A DNA stretch of 46,535 nt. It comes from an uncultured Granulicella sp. (GTDB lineage: Bacteria > Acidobacteriota > Terriglobia > Terriglobales > Acidobacteriaceae). This document shows positions 23,483 through 34,137 of this stretch, piece after piece. Location of the stretch: positions 1 through 46,535 of the forward strand of contig CALMVL010000017.1 of the NCBI GenBank assembly GCA_937873265.1, written 5' to 3'. Each line of letters starts with the position of its first letter. Position 1 is the first letter of the stretch. Made by a program: the position numbers and the translations under genes. The notes beneath the pieces were generated by a model. The model saw only the letters and a program-made list of their open reading frames with translations. It did not search any database and was not told the origin of the DNA.

Positions 23483-25930
23483 CTAGACGACCGCCTGCAG
23501 GACCTCTTCGCGAAGTGCCTCGTCGACCGCCTCCTCGCGCCGCGTATGCGGCAGAGCCACGGCGAGTACATCCTCGATGCGTGTCGCGTAGTGAATCGCG
23601 ACGCCATCGATCTGGTCCGGCGTGAGGTCCTCCTCGACGTTGGTCTTGACGTCGATCGGCAAGATCACATCGCGAACCCCGGCGCGCTTTGCGGCCAGGA
23701 ACTTCTCCTTGATGCCGCCTACCGGCAGGACATTGCCGCTGAGGGTGATCTCGCCCGTCATTGCGGTCAGCGGATGCACCGCCTTGTCGGTGAGCAGGCT
23801 GACGAGCGCGGTGGCCATGGTGACACCGGCGCTCGGCCCGTCTTTCGGGATCGCGCCCGCGGGCACGTGGATGTGGATGTCGATCTCCTTGAGGAAGTCT
23901 TCATCCAGCCCGAGCGTGGTTGCGTTCGAGCGAACCCAGGTGAGCGCGGCCTGCATGGACTCCTTCATGACGTCGCCGATCTGGCCGGTGATGGTGAAGC
24001 CGCCTTTGCCTTTCATGCGATTCGCCTCGATGAAGAGGACGTCTCCCCCGGCCGGCGTCCACGCGAGACCCACGGCCACACCCGCGCGCTTGGTGCGCTC
24101 GGCGAGCTCGGTGTCCACACGAACTTTGATACCGCCGAGAAACTCGTGCACCACCGAAGGCGTGACCAGCAGCTTCTCCGTCTTGCCTTCGGCGGTGCGG
24201 CGCGCCACCTTGCGGCATACGGTTCCGATCAGCTGTTCGAGCCGGCGGACACCGGCTTCGCGCGTGTAATGCCGTGCAATCAGGGCAACACTCTCTCGCG
24301 GAATCTCAATCTGTTCCGGCGTGAGACCGTTCTCCTTGATCTGCCGTGGGACCAGATACCGCTCGGCGATCGCGACCTTTTCTTCCTCGGTGTAGCCGGT
24401 CAGTTCGATGATCTCCATGCGATCCAGTAGCGGCGCCGGAATCGGATCCAGCTGGTTGGCGGTGCAGATAAACAGCACCTTGCTCAGGTCGAATGGCTGA
24501 TCGAGGTAGTTGTCGCGAAACGTACTGTTCTGCTCCGGGTCAAGCGTCTCGAGCAGTGCCGCGGCTGGGTCGCCGCGGAAGTCGCGGCCGAGCTTGTCGA
24601 TCTCGTCGAGCATAAAGACGGGGTCGTTGGTTTCGACGCGCTTCAGGTGCTGGATAATCTGTCCCGGCATCGCGCCGATGTAGGTCCGGCGATGTCCGCG
24701 GATCTCCGCCTCGTCGTGCATGCCGCCGAGCGAAATACGGCTGAACTTCCTTCCCAGCGCTTTGGCGATCGATCGGCCGAGCGAGGTTTTGCCGACCCCC
24801 GGAGGTCCAACGAAGCAGAGAATGGGGCCCTTCATGTCGGGCTTGAGGCGGCGAACGCTGAGGTAGTCGAGAATGCGGTCCTTTACCTTTTTCAGACCGT
24901 AGTGGTCCTCGTCCAGGACGTCTTCGGCCTTCAGGATGTCCACCTCGCCGGCGGTCCCCTTCGACCACGGCAGCACAGCCAGCCATTCCACGTAATTGCG
25001 CGTGAGGCTGTAGTCGGCCGCCATGGCGTTCATGCGGCTCAGCCGGCCGAGCTCTTTGAGGGCATCTTTTTTTACGTCCTCGGGCATGCCGGCGTTCTCG
25101 ATCTTCTCGCGCAGATCGGCGATGTCCTTTTGGGTGTCGTCCTGGTCGCCCAGCTCCTTCTGGATCGCCTTCATCTGCTCGCGCAGGTAGTAGTCGCGCT
25201 GCGACTGCTGCACAGAGTCCTGCACCTCGCTCTGTATCTTGTTGCGCAGCTGCTGGACGTCGAGCTCCTTAACCAGGTGCTTGTTCAGCCGCTCCAGACG
25301 AACGGAGACGCTCGCAGTTTCAAGCAGCTCCTGTTTGTCGGATGTGGTCAAAAACGGCAGGTTCGCCGCAATGAAGTCCGCCAGCCGGCCCGGCTCCTCG
25401 ATGTTGATCGCAATCGTCTGCAGATCGTCCGAGAGCGTCGGCGATGCAGTTACAATCTGCTGAAACTGGCTGGTCACATTGCGCTGCAAGGCTTCGAGTT
25501 CGGGCGAAGGCTCCGCCGCGATCTCCTCGATGGGATCTGCCTCGGCCGTGATGAATGGCGTCACTTGCGTGAACTCACCCAGATGCACCCGCTCATTGCC
25601 TTCGGTGAAGACAAACAAGCTTTGGTTGGGCATTTTGACGACCTTGTGAACGGTGGCGAGTGTTCCGACCGCATGGAGGTCGGCACTCTGCGGCGCGTCC
25701 TGGCGGGCATCGCGCTGCGCCACCACCAGAATCTTTTTGTCCTCACCCAGCGATTGGATCAGCTGGATCGAGCTCTCCCGCCCGACTGTCAACGGCAGAA
25801 CGGCATGCGGAAACAGCACGGTATCCCGCACCGGCAACACTGGCACAACGCGGCGGCCGTGCTCGCCTTCGCCGCTCCCCGCAGGCTTCGGAGCGGTCGG
25901 TTTGATGACACTTACGAAATCATTTGGCAT
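23483..25930 (-). CDS. lon: ATP-dependent Lon protease
   Basis: Lon degrades misfolded and regulatory proteins in the cytoplasm. At 815 residues it is a complete LonA: the N-terminal substrate domain (about 25-230, starting RRVVPVLPVRDTVLFPHAVLPLTVGR), a coiled-coil middle (RDYYLREQMKAIQKELGD), an AAA+ ATPase module with Walker A GPPGVGKT near 375 and Walker B FMLDEIDKLG near 440, and the C-terminal peptidase with the catalytic serine in KDGPSAGVTMA near 695 and the dyad Lys in GGIKEKFLAAKRAG. Start ATG 25930 precedes MPNDFVSVIKP. The gene is divergent from glyQ with a 220-base spacer in which no classical CIRCE or sigma32 promoter was recognised. A T-rich terminator follows. Confidence 0.97.
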   Translation of the reverse strand: MPNDFVSVIKPTAPKPAGSGEGEHGRRVVPVLPVRDTVLFPHAVLPLTVGRESSIQLIQSLGEDKKILVVAQRDARQDAPQSADLHAVGTLATVHKVVKMPNQSLFVFTEGNERVHLGEFTQVTPFITAEADPIEEIAAEPSPELEALQRNVTSQFQQIVTASPTLSDDLQTIAINIEEPGRLADFIAANLPFLTTSDKQELLETASVSVRLERLNKHLVKELDVQQLRNKIQSEVQDSVQQSQRDYYLREQMKAIQKELGDQDDTQKDIADLREKIENAGMPEDVKKDALKELGRLSRMNAMAADYSLTRNYVEWLAVLPWSKGTAGEVDILKAEDVLDEDHYGLKKVKDRILDYLSVRRLKPDMKGPILCFVGPPGVGKTSLGRSIAKALGRKFSRISLGGMHDEAEIRGHRRTYIGAMPGQIIQHLKRVETNDPVFMLDEIDKLGRDFRGDPAAALLETLDPEQNSTFRDNYLDQPFDLSKVLFICTANQLDPIPAPLLDRMEIIELTGYTEEEKVAIAERYLVPRQIKENGLTPEQIEIPRESVALIARHYTREAGVRRLEQLIGTVCRKVARRTAEGKTEKLLVTPSVVHEFLGGIKVRVDTELAERTKRAGVAVGLAWTPAGGDVLFIEANRMKGKGGFTITGQIGDVMKESMQAALTWVRSNATTLGLDEDFLKEIDIHIHVPAGAIPKDGPSAGVTMATALVSLLTDKAVHPLTAMTGEITLSGNVLPVGGIKEKFLAAKRAGVRDVILPIDVKTNVEEDLTPDQIDGVAIHYATRIEDVLAVALPHTRREEAVDEALREEVLQAVV

Positions 25931-26150
25931 CTTGAGTGTCCTTCTATCAACTTACTGACTAATAGATGCATCTGCATTGTAGTTGGTCGCAGCCGGTCCG
26001 CGCCGCCATCCTTCTACAACCGGTGGGTGATGGCGCTTGCGTCTATCTCATGAGACGTGGCTCGCGTCTGGGTGCCGCGGGCTGCATTTAGAATGATCAG
26101 ATTGCCTGGACGGCGTGGGTCGCGAATCTTCTGGAGTGGAACAGGAATCG

Positions 26151-27156
<1,006 letters not shown>

Positions 27157-27164
<8 letters not shown>

Positions 27165-29256
27165 TTTCCTCTTTGAGATTGGCTTGGAAGAGATTCCCGC
27201 ACGCATGATCGCCGGGGCGCAGGCGGAGCTGACTCGCCGCGTCGTGGAGCTGCTCCGCCACGAGCGCCTGCTGGCCGGGGCTCCCACGATTCGCAGCTTC
27301 GCCACCCCGCGCCGCCTGGCCGTGCTGGTCGCAGACGTGGCGGAGCTGCAGGACGACCTCAGTGAAGAGGTGCTCGGCCCATCGGTGAAAGTGGCGTATC
27401 GGAATGGGGCTCCTACCCCGGCCGCGGTGGCCTTTGCGCGCAAGAACGGTGTGGAAGTTGATGCTTTGGCGACCGTTTCGACTGCCAAAGGCGACTACCT
27501 GGCAGCACGCCGGATCAAGTCCGGCAAGCTGGCTTCGGAGCTGCTTGCAGCCGAGATACCTCAGCTGCTTGCACAGATTTCCTGGCCCAAACAGATGTAC
27601 TGGCGTCCCGGCCGGCCGGAGCGTTTCGTGCGTCCGGTGCGCTGGATGCTCGGGCTGCTGGGCAGCACCACGGTGCCCATCGAGTTCGGAGGGTTTGTGG
27701 CCGGCAACGTGACGTACGGTCATCGCGTGCTGGCTGGCAATGCGCCACTTCTGATCGAAGCGCCCGCCGCCTACGAGCCGGCACTCCTGGCGGGCTTTGT
27801 CGTCGCCGAGGTGGAGGTCCGCCGCCAGCGCATTCGGAAAGCGCTCGACCGTGTGTGCCGCACCATCCCCGGTGCGCGCTGGCGCGAGGACCACGAGCTT
27901 ATTGAGAGCGTGACGCAGCTGACGGAGTGGCCATCCGTCTTGCTTGGCGGTTTCGAGCCTGAGTTCCTCGAGCTCCCCGACGAAGTTCTGGTGACCGTCA
28001 TGCGCGACCACCAGAAGTACTTCGCCGTCGAGGACGCCGAGGGCAAGCTGCTGCCCCACTTTCTTGCCGTTCTGAACACCGAGTCCGATGCCGGCGGTGA
28101 AGCCATCATCCGCCATGGCAACGAGCGCGTTCTGCGCGCGCGGTTCTCGGACGCTCGCTTTTTCTGGCAGTTCGACCAGCGCATCCCGCTCGTCGGCCGG
28201 GAAGCGCTGCTGGAGCACGTCACCTTCCAGCGCGACCTGGGCAGCTACGCACAGAAATCGGCCCGCGTGCGTGTGGTGGCCGCGGCGCTCGCAGCAAAGT
28301 GCGCCGGCGTTGTCGACCAGGCCGCCGTCGACCAGGCCTCCCGCCTGCTCAAGACCGACCTCACCACAGAACTCGTCAAGGAGTTCACCGAGTTACAGGG
28401 AATCATCGGCGGCCTCTACGCCCGCGCCCAAGGGGTGGGCGAGCTGGCCGCAGCCGCCATCTACGACCAGTACCGCCCCGCCTCGATGGAGGACCGGATT
28501 CCACGGACGGCGGAGGGGCAGATCGTCGGCCTCGCCGACCGTGCCGACACCGTCGCCGGCATGTTCGGCCTGGGTATGGAGCCGACCGGATCCAAGGATC
28601 CCTTCGCCCTTCGCCGAGCTGCCAATGGCGTTATCAAAATTCTTGCCGAGGGAAGCGTTGCGCTCAGCCTCCCGGAGATCGCCGAAACAGCGGCGGAAGG
28701 CCACTTCGAGCTCATCGGCCGGATGCTCGCCTTCTTCCGCGAACGGCTGGAGTTCTACCTGCGCGAGGTCAAGGGGCAGAGCTATGACGTAATCGCCGCC
28801 GTCCTGGCTGCGGGTGCAAACGACGTACGGGACGCCAGCGCGCGCGCCGAGGCCGTGAGCTCGGTTCGAAACGCCGAGGAGGGTGGCGACTTCGTCGCGC
28901 TGAGCGCTGCTTTCAAGCGCATGCGAAATATTCTCGAGCAGGCGCGCGACAAGGGTCTTGTGATCCCCGATGTGGTCCATCCGACCCTGCTGCTTGAACC
29001 CGAGGAGACTGCACTGGCCGAGCGCTCTGCCGATCTCGCGACGCAGGTAGAGGCGCTGCGCTCGCACCGAGACTATGTGGCGGCGCTTCGCGCGATTGCC
29101 ACGCTGCGGACGCAGGTGGATGCCTTCTTCGATGCCGTGATGGTGATGGTTCCGGAAGGGGCCGTGCGCGCCAACCGCCTGGCCCTGATCGCACGCGTAC
29201 TGGCCGACTTTTCGCGTATCGCCGACTTTTCGGAGATTGTGGTCGCCGGCAGCTAG
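27157..29256 (+). CDS. glyS: Glycyl-tRNA synthetase beta subunit
   Basis: The beta subunit recognises tRNA-Gly and completes aminoacylation. The 699-residue protein begins [18 protein letters not shown], a sure GlyS opening, followed by [34 protein letters not shown], and [26 protein letters not shown], the HD-like core and an FFDAVMVMV anticodon-binding end. Length is standard (about 690). It overlaps glyQ by 8 bases, so translation is coupled. Its TAG stop shares a CTAG with the stop of the convergent gene at 29253. Confidence 0.97.
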
Positions 29257-29789
29257 TGCGCCGGCGTCGCCTGAGCGGTGACCAGCACAAACCGATCCGG
29301 CTCCCTGCGACAGGTCGAGTCTGAGGAGCTTTGGAGCACGGTGCCGTCGGCAAACGTGAGCGATCGCAACTGTACCCAGCGCACGCTGCTCATACCGTCT
29401 ACCCACACGCCAAACTGCCGAAGACTGAGTCTGCTGGCTTCACGACTGAGGCGGAACTCCTTCTCCACGTCCGCCGGTGGAGTCGCGACCAGCAGCGCGC
29501 GCAACGATCCGTCCGTTCCCCGAACCGTAATCTCGGCGCTCTCAATCCGTCGCTCATCGGGCGGCGTAAACGTGATCTCAAGGTATTGGGACGAACCGGG
29601 CGAGCGACGGTCGCCAACGCGAAGGGCTTGTAAACCCGGTCTCTGCCGCACCGAAAAGTCGACGGGGCAGGCTGCCGGCGCCGTCGGGGGCAGATCCATG
29701 ACGTGCGCGGGTGCTTGTGCCTGGGCCTGGGCCGACCCGACCACCATGGCCAATGAAGTCGTGAGAAGAGCGGCGGTAGAGACGCGCAT
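29253..29789 (-). CDS. Secreted protein of unknown function
   Basis: I do not recognise a family. The 178-residue product starts with a clear signal peptide (STAALLTTSLAMVVGSAQAQAQA, cleavage likely after the Ala-Gln-Ala repeats), giving a mature domain of about 150 residues. The mature part is beta-rich with SQYLEITFTPPDERRIESAEITVRGTDG, RLSLRQFGVWVDG and SLTFADGTVL, suggesting a periplasmic beta-sandwich. ATG 29789 has AGGAGG 4 bases upstream, so this start is well supported over longer readings. It converges on glyS with a shared CTAG and lies near an unrelated-looking unknown gene upstream. Confidence 0.78.
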   Translation of the reverse strand: MRVSTAALLTTSLAMVVGSAQAQAQAPAHVMDLPPTAPAACPVDFSVRQRPGLQALRVGDRRSPGSSQYLEITFTPPDERRIESAEITVRGTDGSLRALLVATPPADVEKEFRLSREASRLSLRQFGVWVDGMSSVRWVQLRSLTFADGTVLQSSSDSTCRREPDRFVLVTAQATPAH

Positions 29790-29869
29790 GGGGCCTCCTG
29801 CGTTCCGAATACGAAGACGATACGCCGGCTCTGTCGCGCTCGCAAGAGCACCGCTGTTTCGACCTACAC

Positions 29870-30595
29870 CTACGTCAGGCGCTGCAGTTGCGCGATCAAC
29901 TTTTCTGCCAGCGGCTCGCCCGATTCGGTCCATAGCAGCCGGCTCGAGATGCCGCAGTGCTTCTCAACCGAAAGCGTAAACGCGAGCAGCATCTCGATGT
30001 TGCGCCGCACGTACTGTGCCTCTTCGCTCAGGTCCGCCTCGCCGGCCCCATGTGCCGGGGACCGAAATGCCAGCACATTGCTCGACCCTTCGGCTTCTTC
30101 CTTGTCGGCTTCTTGGTCGCCGTCGAGCGTCCAGGGGTAATCCAGTCCAAGGTCGACCCGGATGTGCCCGTTCTGCTCGTAGTCGCCCTCGTCAAAGCGA
30201 GGCCCGAAGCCAAGGATCCGCACCGTGGCCGGTTGTGGCCGCCAGATCGTGTCGAGCCCGATCTCCTCGCCCTGGCCGCTGTCCGGCATCCACAGCTTCC
30301 AGCGCATTTCGAACTCGTATGCCATGTCGTCGTGCATCTGCTCGGTCGCTTCGGCGATGGCCGCATCGATTGCCGCCGCGGCCGTGTCCTGGTTCTCTTC
30401 GGCGCGTTCGTCATTCACGTAAACACGCTGGTAGGTGGGCGCCTCGCTGAAGGAGATCGGGTAAGCGGCAGCGGCGGAGACGCGAGGCTCACCACTGATG
30501 CGGGCAAACTGCCGAAGTACGCAGGTGAGCGCCGCCGGCAGCGAGTCGAGGCGGAAATTGGGGAACCAGAGGCTGAGATATAGCTGATCGGCCAT
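29870..30595 (-). CDS. Conserved-looking protein of unknown function
   Basis: The 241-residue protein is soluble and acidic with no signal peptide or membrane helix. It begins MADQLYLSLWFPNFRLDSLPAALTCVLRQFARI, has an acidic middle with two DGDQEAD/EEAEGSS-like stretches, an FEMRWKLWMPDSGQGEE segment and LGFGPRFDEGDYEQNGHIRVDLGLDYPW, and a helical end (RRNIEMLLAFTLSVEKHCG). I cannot assign a domain. Codon use and a GGAG just upstream of ATG 30595 support it as real. It is divergent from the lptC/A-like gene with only about 85 bases between, so their promoters overlap. Confidence 0.72.
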   Translation of the reverse strand: MADQLYLSLWFPNFRLDSLPAALTCVLRQFARISGEPRVSAAAAYPISFSEAPTYQRVYVNDERAEENQDTAAAAIDAAIAEATEQMHDDMAYEFEMRWKLWMPDSGQGEEIGLDTIWRPQPATVRILGFGPRFDEGDYEQNGHIRVDLGLDYPWTLDGDQEADKEEAEGSSNVLAFRSPAHGAGEADLSEEAQYVRRNIEMLLAFTLSVEKHCGISSRLLWTESGEPLAEKLIAQLQRLT

Positions 30596-30678
30596 GGCTC
30601 CAGTTTAGTGCTTCCCCCGCTCGCGCATCCGGCAGCCCGACACGGATGAGAAGATGGTGGAGGCAGGGAAGCGGATAC

Positions 30679-33153
30679 GTGCAGGTTTCGATCGAGAGGC
30701 TGCGAGTTTGGCTGGTGCTGGGCACCGGCGTGCTCGTCGCGGTCGTCGCAGGCTTTCTCGGGTACGCGCACTTCGCGGCGCACCGGTTTCTCCACGACCT
30801 GCCGGGACGTCTCGGCGCCGAGATCTCGCGCGAGGCCAACGGCTTCACCTACTCGCAGTCGAACGGCAAGCGCACCCTGTACACCATCCATGCCGCACGG
30901 TTTGTGCAGCGCAAGAACAACGTCGTGGTGCTGCATGACGTCGGAATCGTGCTCTACGATACGACCAACCGGACGAACCGCATCTACGGCAAGGAGTTCG
31001 AGTATGACCAGAGCTCCGGTGTTTTGCGGGCCGAGGGGCAGGTCTTCCTGGATCTTGCCGCGCCCGCTCCGCCGGACGCGAAGGCGCGCGCCTCCTATGC
31101 GGCGGGTGATTCGCCGACTGCAACGGCGAGCGCCCGTTCGGCCGGGCAGCAGGTCATCCACGTCAAGACCAGCGGCGTCGTCTTTGCCCAGAAAGAGGCG
31201 CTGGCCACCACCGATCAGCAGCTGGAGTTTACGTACGGCGACGTCCAGGGCAGCGCGGTCGGCGCGGAGTTCCACTCCGACACGGGAGCGACCCTGCTTC
31301 GATCGCAGGTGCGGCTGAACGCCACGCGTGGCAGCCGGCCGGTGCGGCTCATCGCGGATCGGGCCGAACTCGACCGGCAGCAGCAGCAGGTGCAGCTGGA
31401 GCGCGCCCAAGCGACGCTGGCCGGCGATTCCCGAGGCGCGAACGGGGAACAGACCGCCAGCGCCGACCACGCCACCGTCCTGCTGCGGACGGCGACCTCG
31501 CCCGAGCGCATCCACGCCGAAGGTTCCGTGCTGCTGACCGCCCGCGGCGCAACGGTGCGAGCGGAACGCGGCAGGATGGTGCTGGGCGCCTCCGATCAGC
31601 CCCAGTCGGCTGATCTCGAAGGGAACGTTCGTTACGTCTCGGACCAGGCAAACCGTCACGTGGAGGCCACGGCAGCCACCACCCATGCACGCTTCGGCGC
31701 AGTCGGCGAGCTGGACCGGCTCCTTCTGGCTGGCGGGGCCACGGCCCAGCAGCGCGAGTCCCCAGGCAGCTCCGGGCAGGGACGCGCCGCAGACCGTACC
31801 CTCACCGCCCAGCAGATCGACCTGGCGTTTGCCGGGTCGATTGGACAGCAGCGGCGATGGGTCAAGGTGGCGACCGCAACCGGAGCGGCCCACCTCGTCA
31901 CGCACGAACTGGCCGGAGCACCGCCGGCGCAGTCAACCGGCGAACTCGGGGCTGACACCCTGATTGCGCATCTCCGCGAGACAGCCGGCCAGGCCGCCAC
32001 GCGCGAGGAACTCGTCACGGTCGACGGCAACGGACACACCATGGTTCGACGCCTCACAGCGGCCGGTGCTGATGCAAAGAGCTTCGGAGATACGCTCCAC
32101 GCCAGCTTCACGCCCGCCGGTAACGCATCGCAGTCGGCCAAAGCCGGCGCCGCGCAGACCGTACAGTCGGCCGAGCAGATCGGGCACGTTCAAGTCGAGC
32201 AGAGGTCCCCCGCAAAGGGTAGCCGCGCCGCCAGCCTGAGCCACGCCACAGCCGAGCGCTTGATCTATGACGGTGCCACTGACCAGGCCACCCTCGTCGG
32301 CACCGTCCAGGTCACCCGGGTGGACAGCTTGCTCTGGGCCGACCGCGTCACGCTCGGGGAGGACACCGGTGATACGGCTGCGGACGGAACGGTCAAGCTC
32401 AGTTACCGTGCCAGTCCCACTGCCGAGCCGGTGCAGGTGTTCGCTACGGCGGCCCGGCTTCAGCACGACTCCGGCCTCGCCACCTTCTTGGGCAGCACAG
32501 CCACACCCGCGCGCATGTGGCAGGGGGGGTCTGCCATTGAGGCGCCCATCATCGAACTTCGCCAGCGCGAGCAGACCCTGTTCGCCCATGCAGCACCCGG
32601 CCAGAGCAGCCCCGCCGTGCGAACCGTGCTCGCAAATACGCCCGCTCCCACGGCCACGGCGAGTCCAAAGCGCCGCGCAACTCCGGCCGTGCGTGTCCTC
32701 AGTCGCGATCTTCTTTACGCCGACGCAACCCGAACCGCGACCTTTACCGGCAGCGTCGAGATGACGGAAGCGGACATGGAGATCCATGCGACCGAGGCCC
32801 TGGTGTATCTTTCCCCGAAGACGACGCCCGCAAACCACGCCCTGAATACCGCAACTCCGTTTCCCGGCGGGGGTTCGCTTGACCATATCGTCGCCACCGG
32901 CGCCATCCGCGTCGAGCAGCCGGGCAGGGAAGCGATCGGTGACCGCCTCGTCTATACCGCGAGCGACCGCGTGTCGGTGCTTACCGGCAGCGTGGCAAAG
33001 CCGCCCGTCGTCACCGACGGAGAGAACGGAACCGTGAGCGGAGCGGCGATCCGCTTCCTGCCGGGCGATAATGGCCAGAACAGTGTTGTGGTCTCGGGTG
33101 GCGGAAACTCCCAGCCCAGGGTTCGGTCGCAGACGCGGGGCAGGCAGCCATAG
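30679..33153 (+). CDS. LptC/LptA (OstA-like) lipopolysaccharide-transport protein, very long
   Basis: LptC and LptA carry lipopolysaccharide from the inner to the outer membrane as a bridge of beta-jellyroll units. The ~824-residue product has one N-terminal membrane helix (about 9-30, [20 protein letters not shown]) like LptC, then a long series of beta-rich OstA-like repeats (for example [25 protein letters not shown]) with an Ala/Gln/Thr-rich low-complexity middle. LptA is normally about 185 residues and LptC about 190, so this looks like a fused, extended form. Start GTG 30679 follows AGGGA and gives [15 protein letters not shown] 30646 would add 11 residues. lptB follows after 19 bases, the classic lptC-lptA-lptB context. 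Confidence 0.82.
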   Translation: MQVSIERLRVWLVLGTGVLVAVVAGFLGYAHFAAHRFLHDLPGRLGAEISREANGFTYSQSNGKRTLYTIHAARFVQRKNNVVVLHDVGIVLYDTTNRTNRIYGKEFEYDQSSGVLRAEGQVFLDLAAPAPPDAKARASYAAGDSPTATASARSAGQQVIHVKTSGVVFAQKEALATTDQQLEFTYGDVQGSAVGAEFHSDTGATLLRSQVRLNATRGSRPVRLIADRAELDRQQQQVQLERAQATLAGDSRGANGEQTASADHATVLLRTATSPERIHAEGSVLLTARGATVRAERGRMVLGASDQPQSADLEGNVRYVSDQANRHVEATAATTHARFGAVGELDRLLLAGGATAQQRESPGSSGQGRAADRTLTAQQIDLAFAGSIGQQRRWVKVATATGAAHLVTHELAGAPPAQSTGELGADTLIAHLRETAGQAATREELVTVDGNGHTMVRRLTAAGADAKSFGDTLHASFTPAGNASQSAKAGAAQTVQSAEQIGHVQVEQRSPAKGSRAASLSHATAERLIYDGATDQATLVGTVQVTRVDSLLWADRVTLGEDTGDTAADGTVKLSYRASPTAEPVQVFATAARLQHDSGLATFLGSTATPARMWQGGSAIEAPIIELRQREQTLFAHAAPGQSSPAVRTVLANTPAPTATASPKRRATPAVRVLSRDLLYADATRTATFTGSVEMTEADMEIHATEALVYLSPKTTPANHALNTATPFPGGGSLDHIVATGAIRVEQPGREAIGDRLVYTASDRVSVLTGSVAKPPVVTDGENGTVSGAAIRFLPGDNGQNSVVVSGGGNSQPRVRSQTRGRQP

Positions 33154-33172
33154 CTCGGAGCAAGCGCTTTTG

Positions 33173-33901
33173 ATGGAACAGCTGTCAACAGAGGAGATCG
33201 GCAAGTCGTACGGTGGTCGCCAGGTGGTGCGCGGCGTCAGCCTAAACATCAATCGCGGCGAGGTCGTGGGCCTGCTTGGGCCGAACGGCGCCGGCAAAAC
33301 CACCAGCTTTTACATGATCGTCGGCCTCGTTCGGCCGGACACCGGCCGCGTACTCGCCGATGGCCACGACATCTCTCGCCTGCCGATGTATCTCCGCGCG
33401 CGCAACTACGGCATCAGCTATCTCCCGCAGGAGCCTTCTGTCTTCCGCAAGCTGTCGGTCGAAGACAACATCCTTGCCGTGCTCGAAGCGCAGCAGCTCA
33501 GCTGGGAAGGCCGGCGCACCCGCACCGAGCGGCTCATCGAAGATCTGAACCTCGGCCACGTGCGTAAAACAAAGGGATACGCGCTCTCGGGGGGCGAGCG
33601 TCGACGAGTTGAGATCGCTCGCTGCCTCGCTATCGAGCCCGCGTTCATCCTGCTCGACGAACCGTTCTCCGGCATTGACCCGATCGCCGTACTTGACCTG
33701 CAGGAGATTATCTTCGGGCTCAAGCGCAGCGGCATCGGGGTCCTCATCACCGACCACAATGTTCGCGAGACGCTTTCGGTGACTGATCGGGCGTACATCA
33801 TTGCCGAAGGCCGCATCTTTCGCGCCGGAACGCCGGGCGATCTTGGGCGCGATCCTGAGGTGAAACGAATCTACCTGGGCGAAAAGTTCTCGATGGGCTA
33901 G
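33173..33901 (+). CDS. lptB: LPS export ABC transporter ATP-binding protein LptB
   Basis: LptB hydrolyses ATP to drive extraction of lipopolysaccharide from the inner membrane through LptFG. The 242-residue protein has the Walker [10 protein letters not shown] at 36-44, the Q-loop in [18 protein letters not shown] (a signature of LptB), the ABC signature [15 protein letters not shown], Walker [15 protein letters not shown], the switch His in TDHNVRETL, and the family tail. ATG 33173 is the start, with GGAG 12 bases upstream; TTG 33170 is an alternative. It lies between the lptC/A-like gene and rpoN, the order known in many Gram-negatives. Confidence 0.96.
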   Translation: MEQLSTEEIGKSYGGRQVVRGVSLNINRGEVVGLLGPNGAGKTTSFYMIVGLVRPDTGRVLADGHDISRLPMYLRARNYGISYLPQEPSVFRKLSVEDNILAVLEAQQLSWEGRRTRTERLIEDLNLGHVRKTKGYALSGGERRRVEIARCLAIEPAFILLDEPFSGIDPIAVLDLQEIIFGLKRSGIGVLITDHNVRETLSVTDRAYIIAEGRIFRAGTPGDLGRDPEVKRIYLGEKFSMG

Positions 33902-33927
33902 TCCCAAAGGAGCACAACACGGGAGAA

Positions 33928-33975
33928 AAGTTCCATTTCGGAACGGGGTACAACTTCCGTGGGAATCGGGGTACA
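33928..33975 (+). promoter_or_regulatory. Tandem GGAA-CGGGGTACA repeats upstream of rpoN
   Basis: Two near-identical units lie in the 236-base lptB-rpoN spacer: GGAACGGGGTACA (33940-33952) and GGAATCGGGGTACA (33962-33975), about 22 bases apart. Each is preceded by a TTCC, giving TTCC-N5-GGAA and TTCC-N3-GGAA dyads. Tandem dyads with helical-turn spacing look like operator sites for a dimeric regulator, but no factor is recognised. Confidence 0.4.
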
Positions 33976-34137
33976 CCGATGCGTCTGGCCGGGCGCGGCA
34001 GCCGCAGTACACTCACAGCAAGGAAGGCTACCGCGGATGTAGACTGATCGCCGAAGCGGCGTACCGGTCGTTCACGGACCCGCCGGAAACATCCCGCGCA
34101 CGCTCCGGCGCGGAAGCAGAGATCGCGAGAGGACCCG

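Noticed and set aside
24647-26053. Long open frame on the plus strand opposite lon
   Set aside because: Antisense to the well-conserved lon gene, no recognisable protein motif.
25931-26150. CIRCE or sigma32 promoter between lon and glyQ
   Set aside because: No TTAGCACTC/GAGTGCTAA inverted repeat and no sigma32-like boxes with correct spacing; only a 10-bp palindrome TCTCATGAGA (26046-26055) was seen.
30415-31905. Minus-strand frame opposite the lptC/A-like gene
   Set aside because: No signal, domain or ribosome-binding site; the plus-strand gene has the right neighbourhood and membrane anchor.
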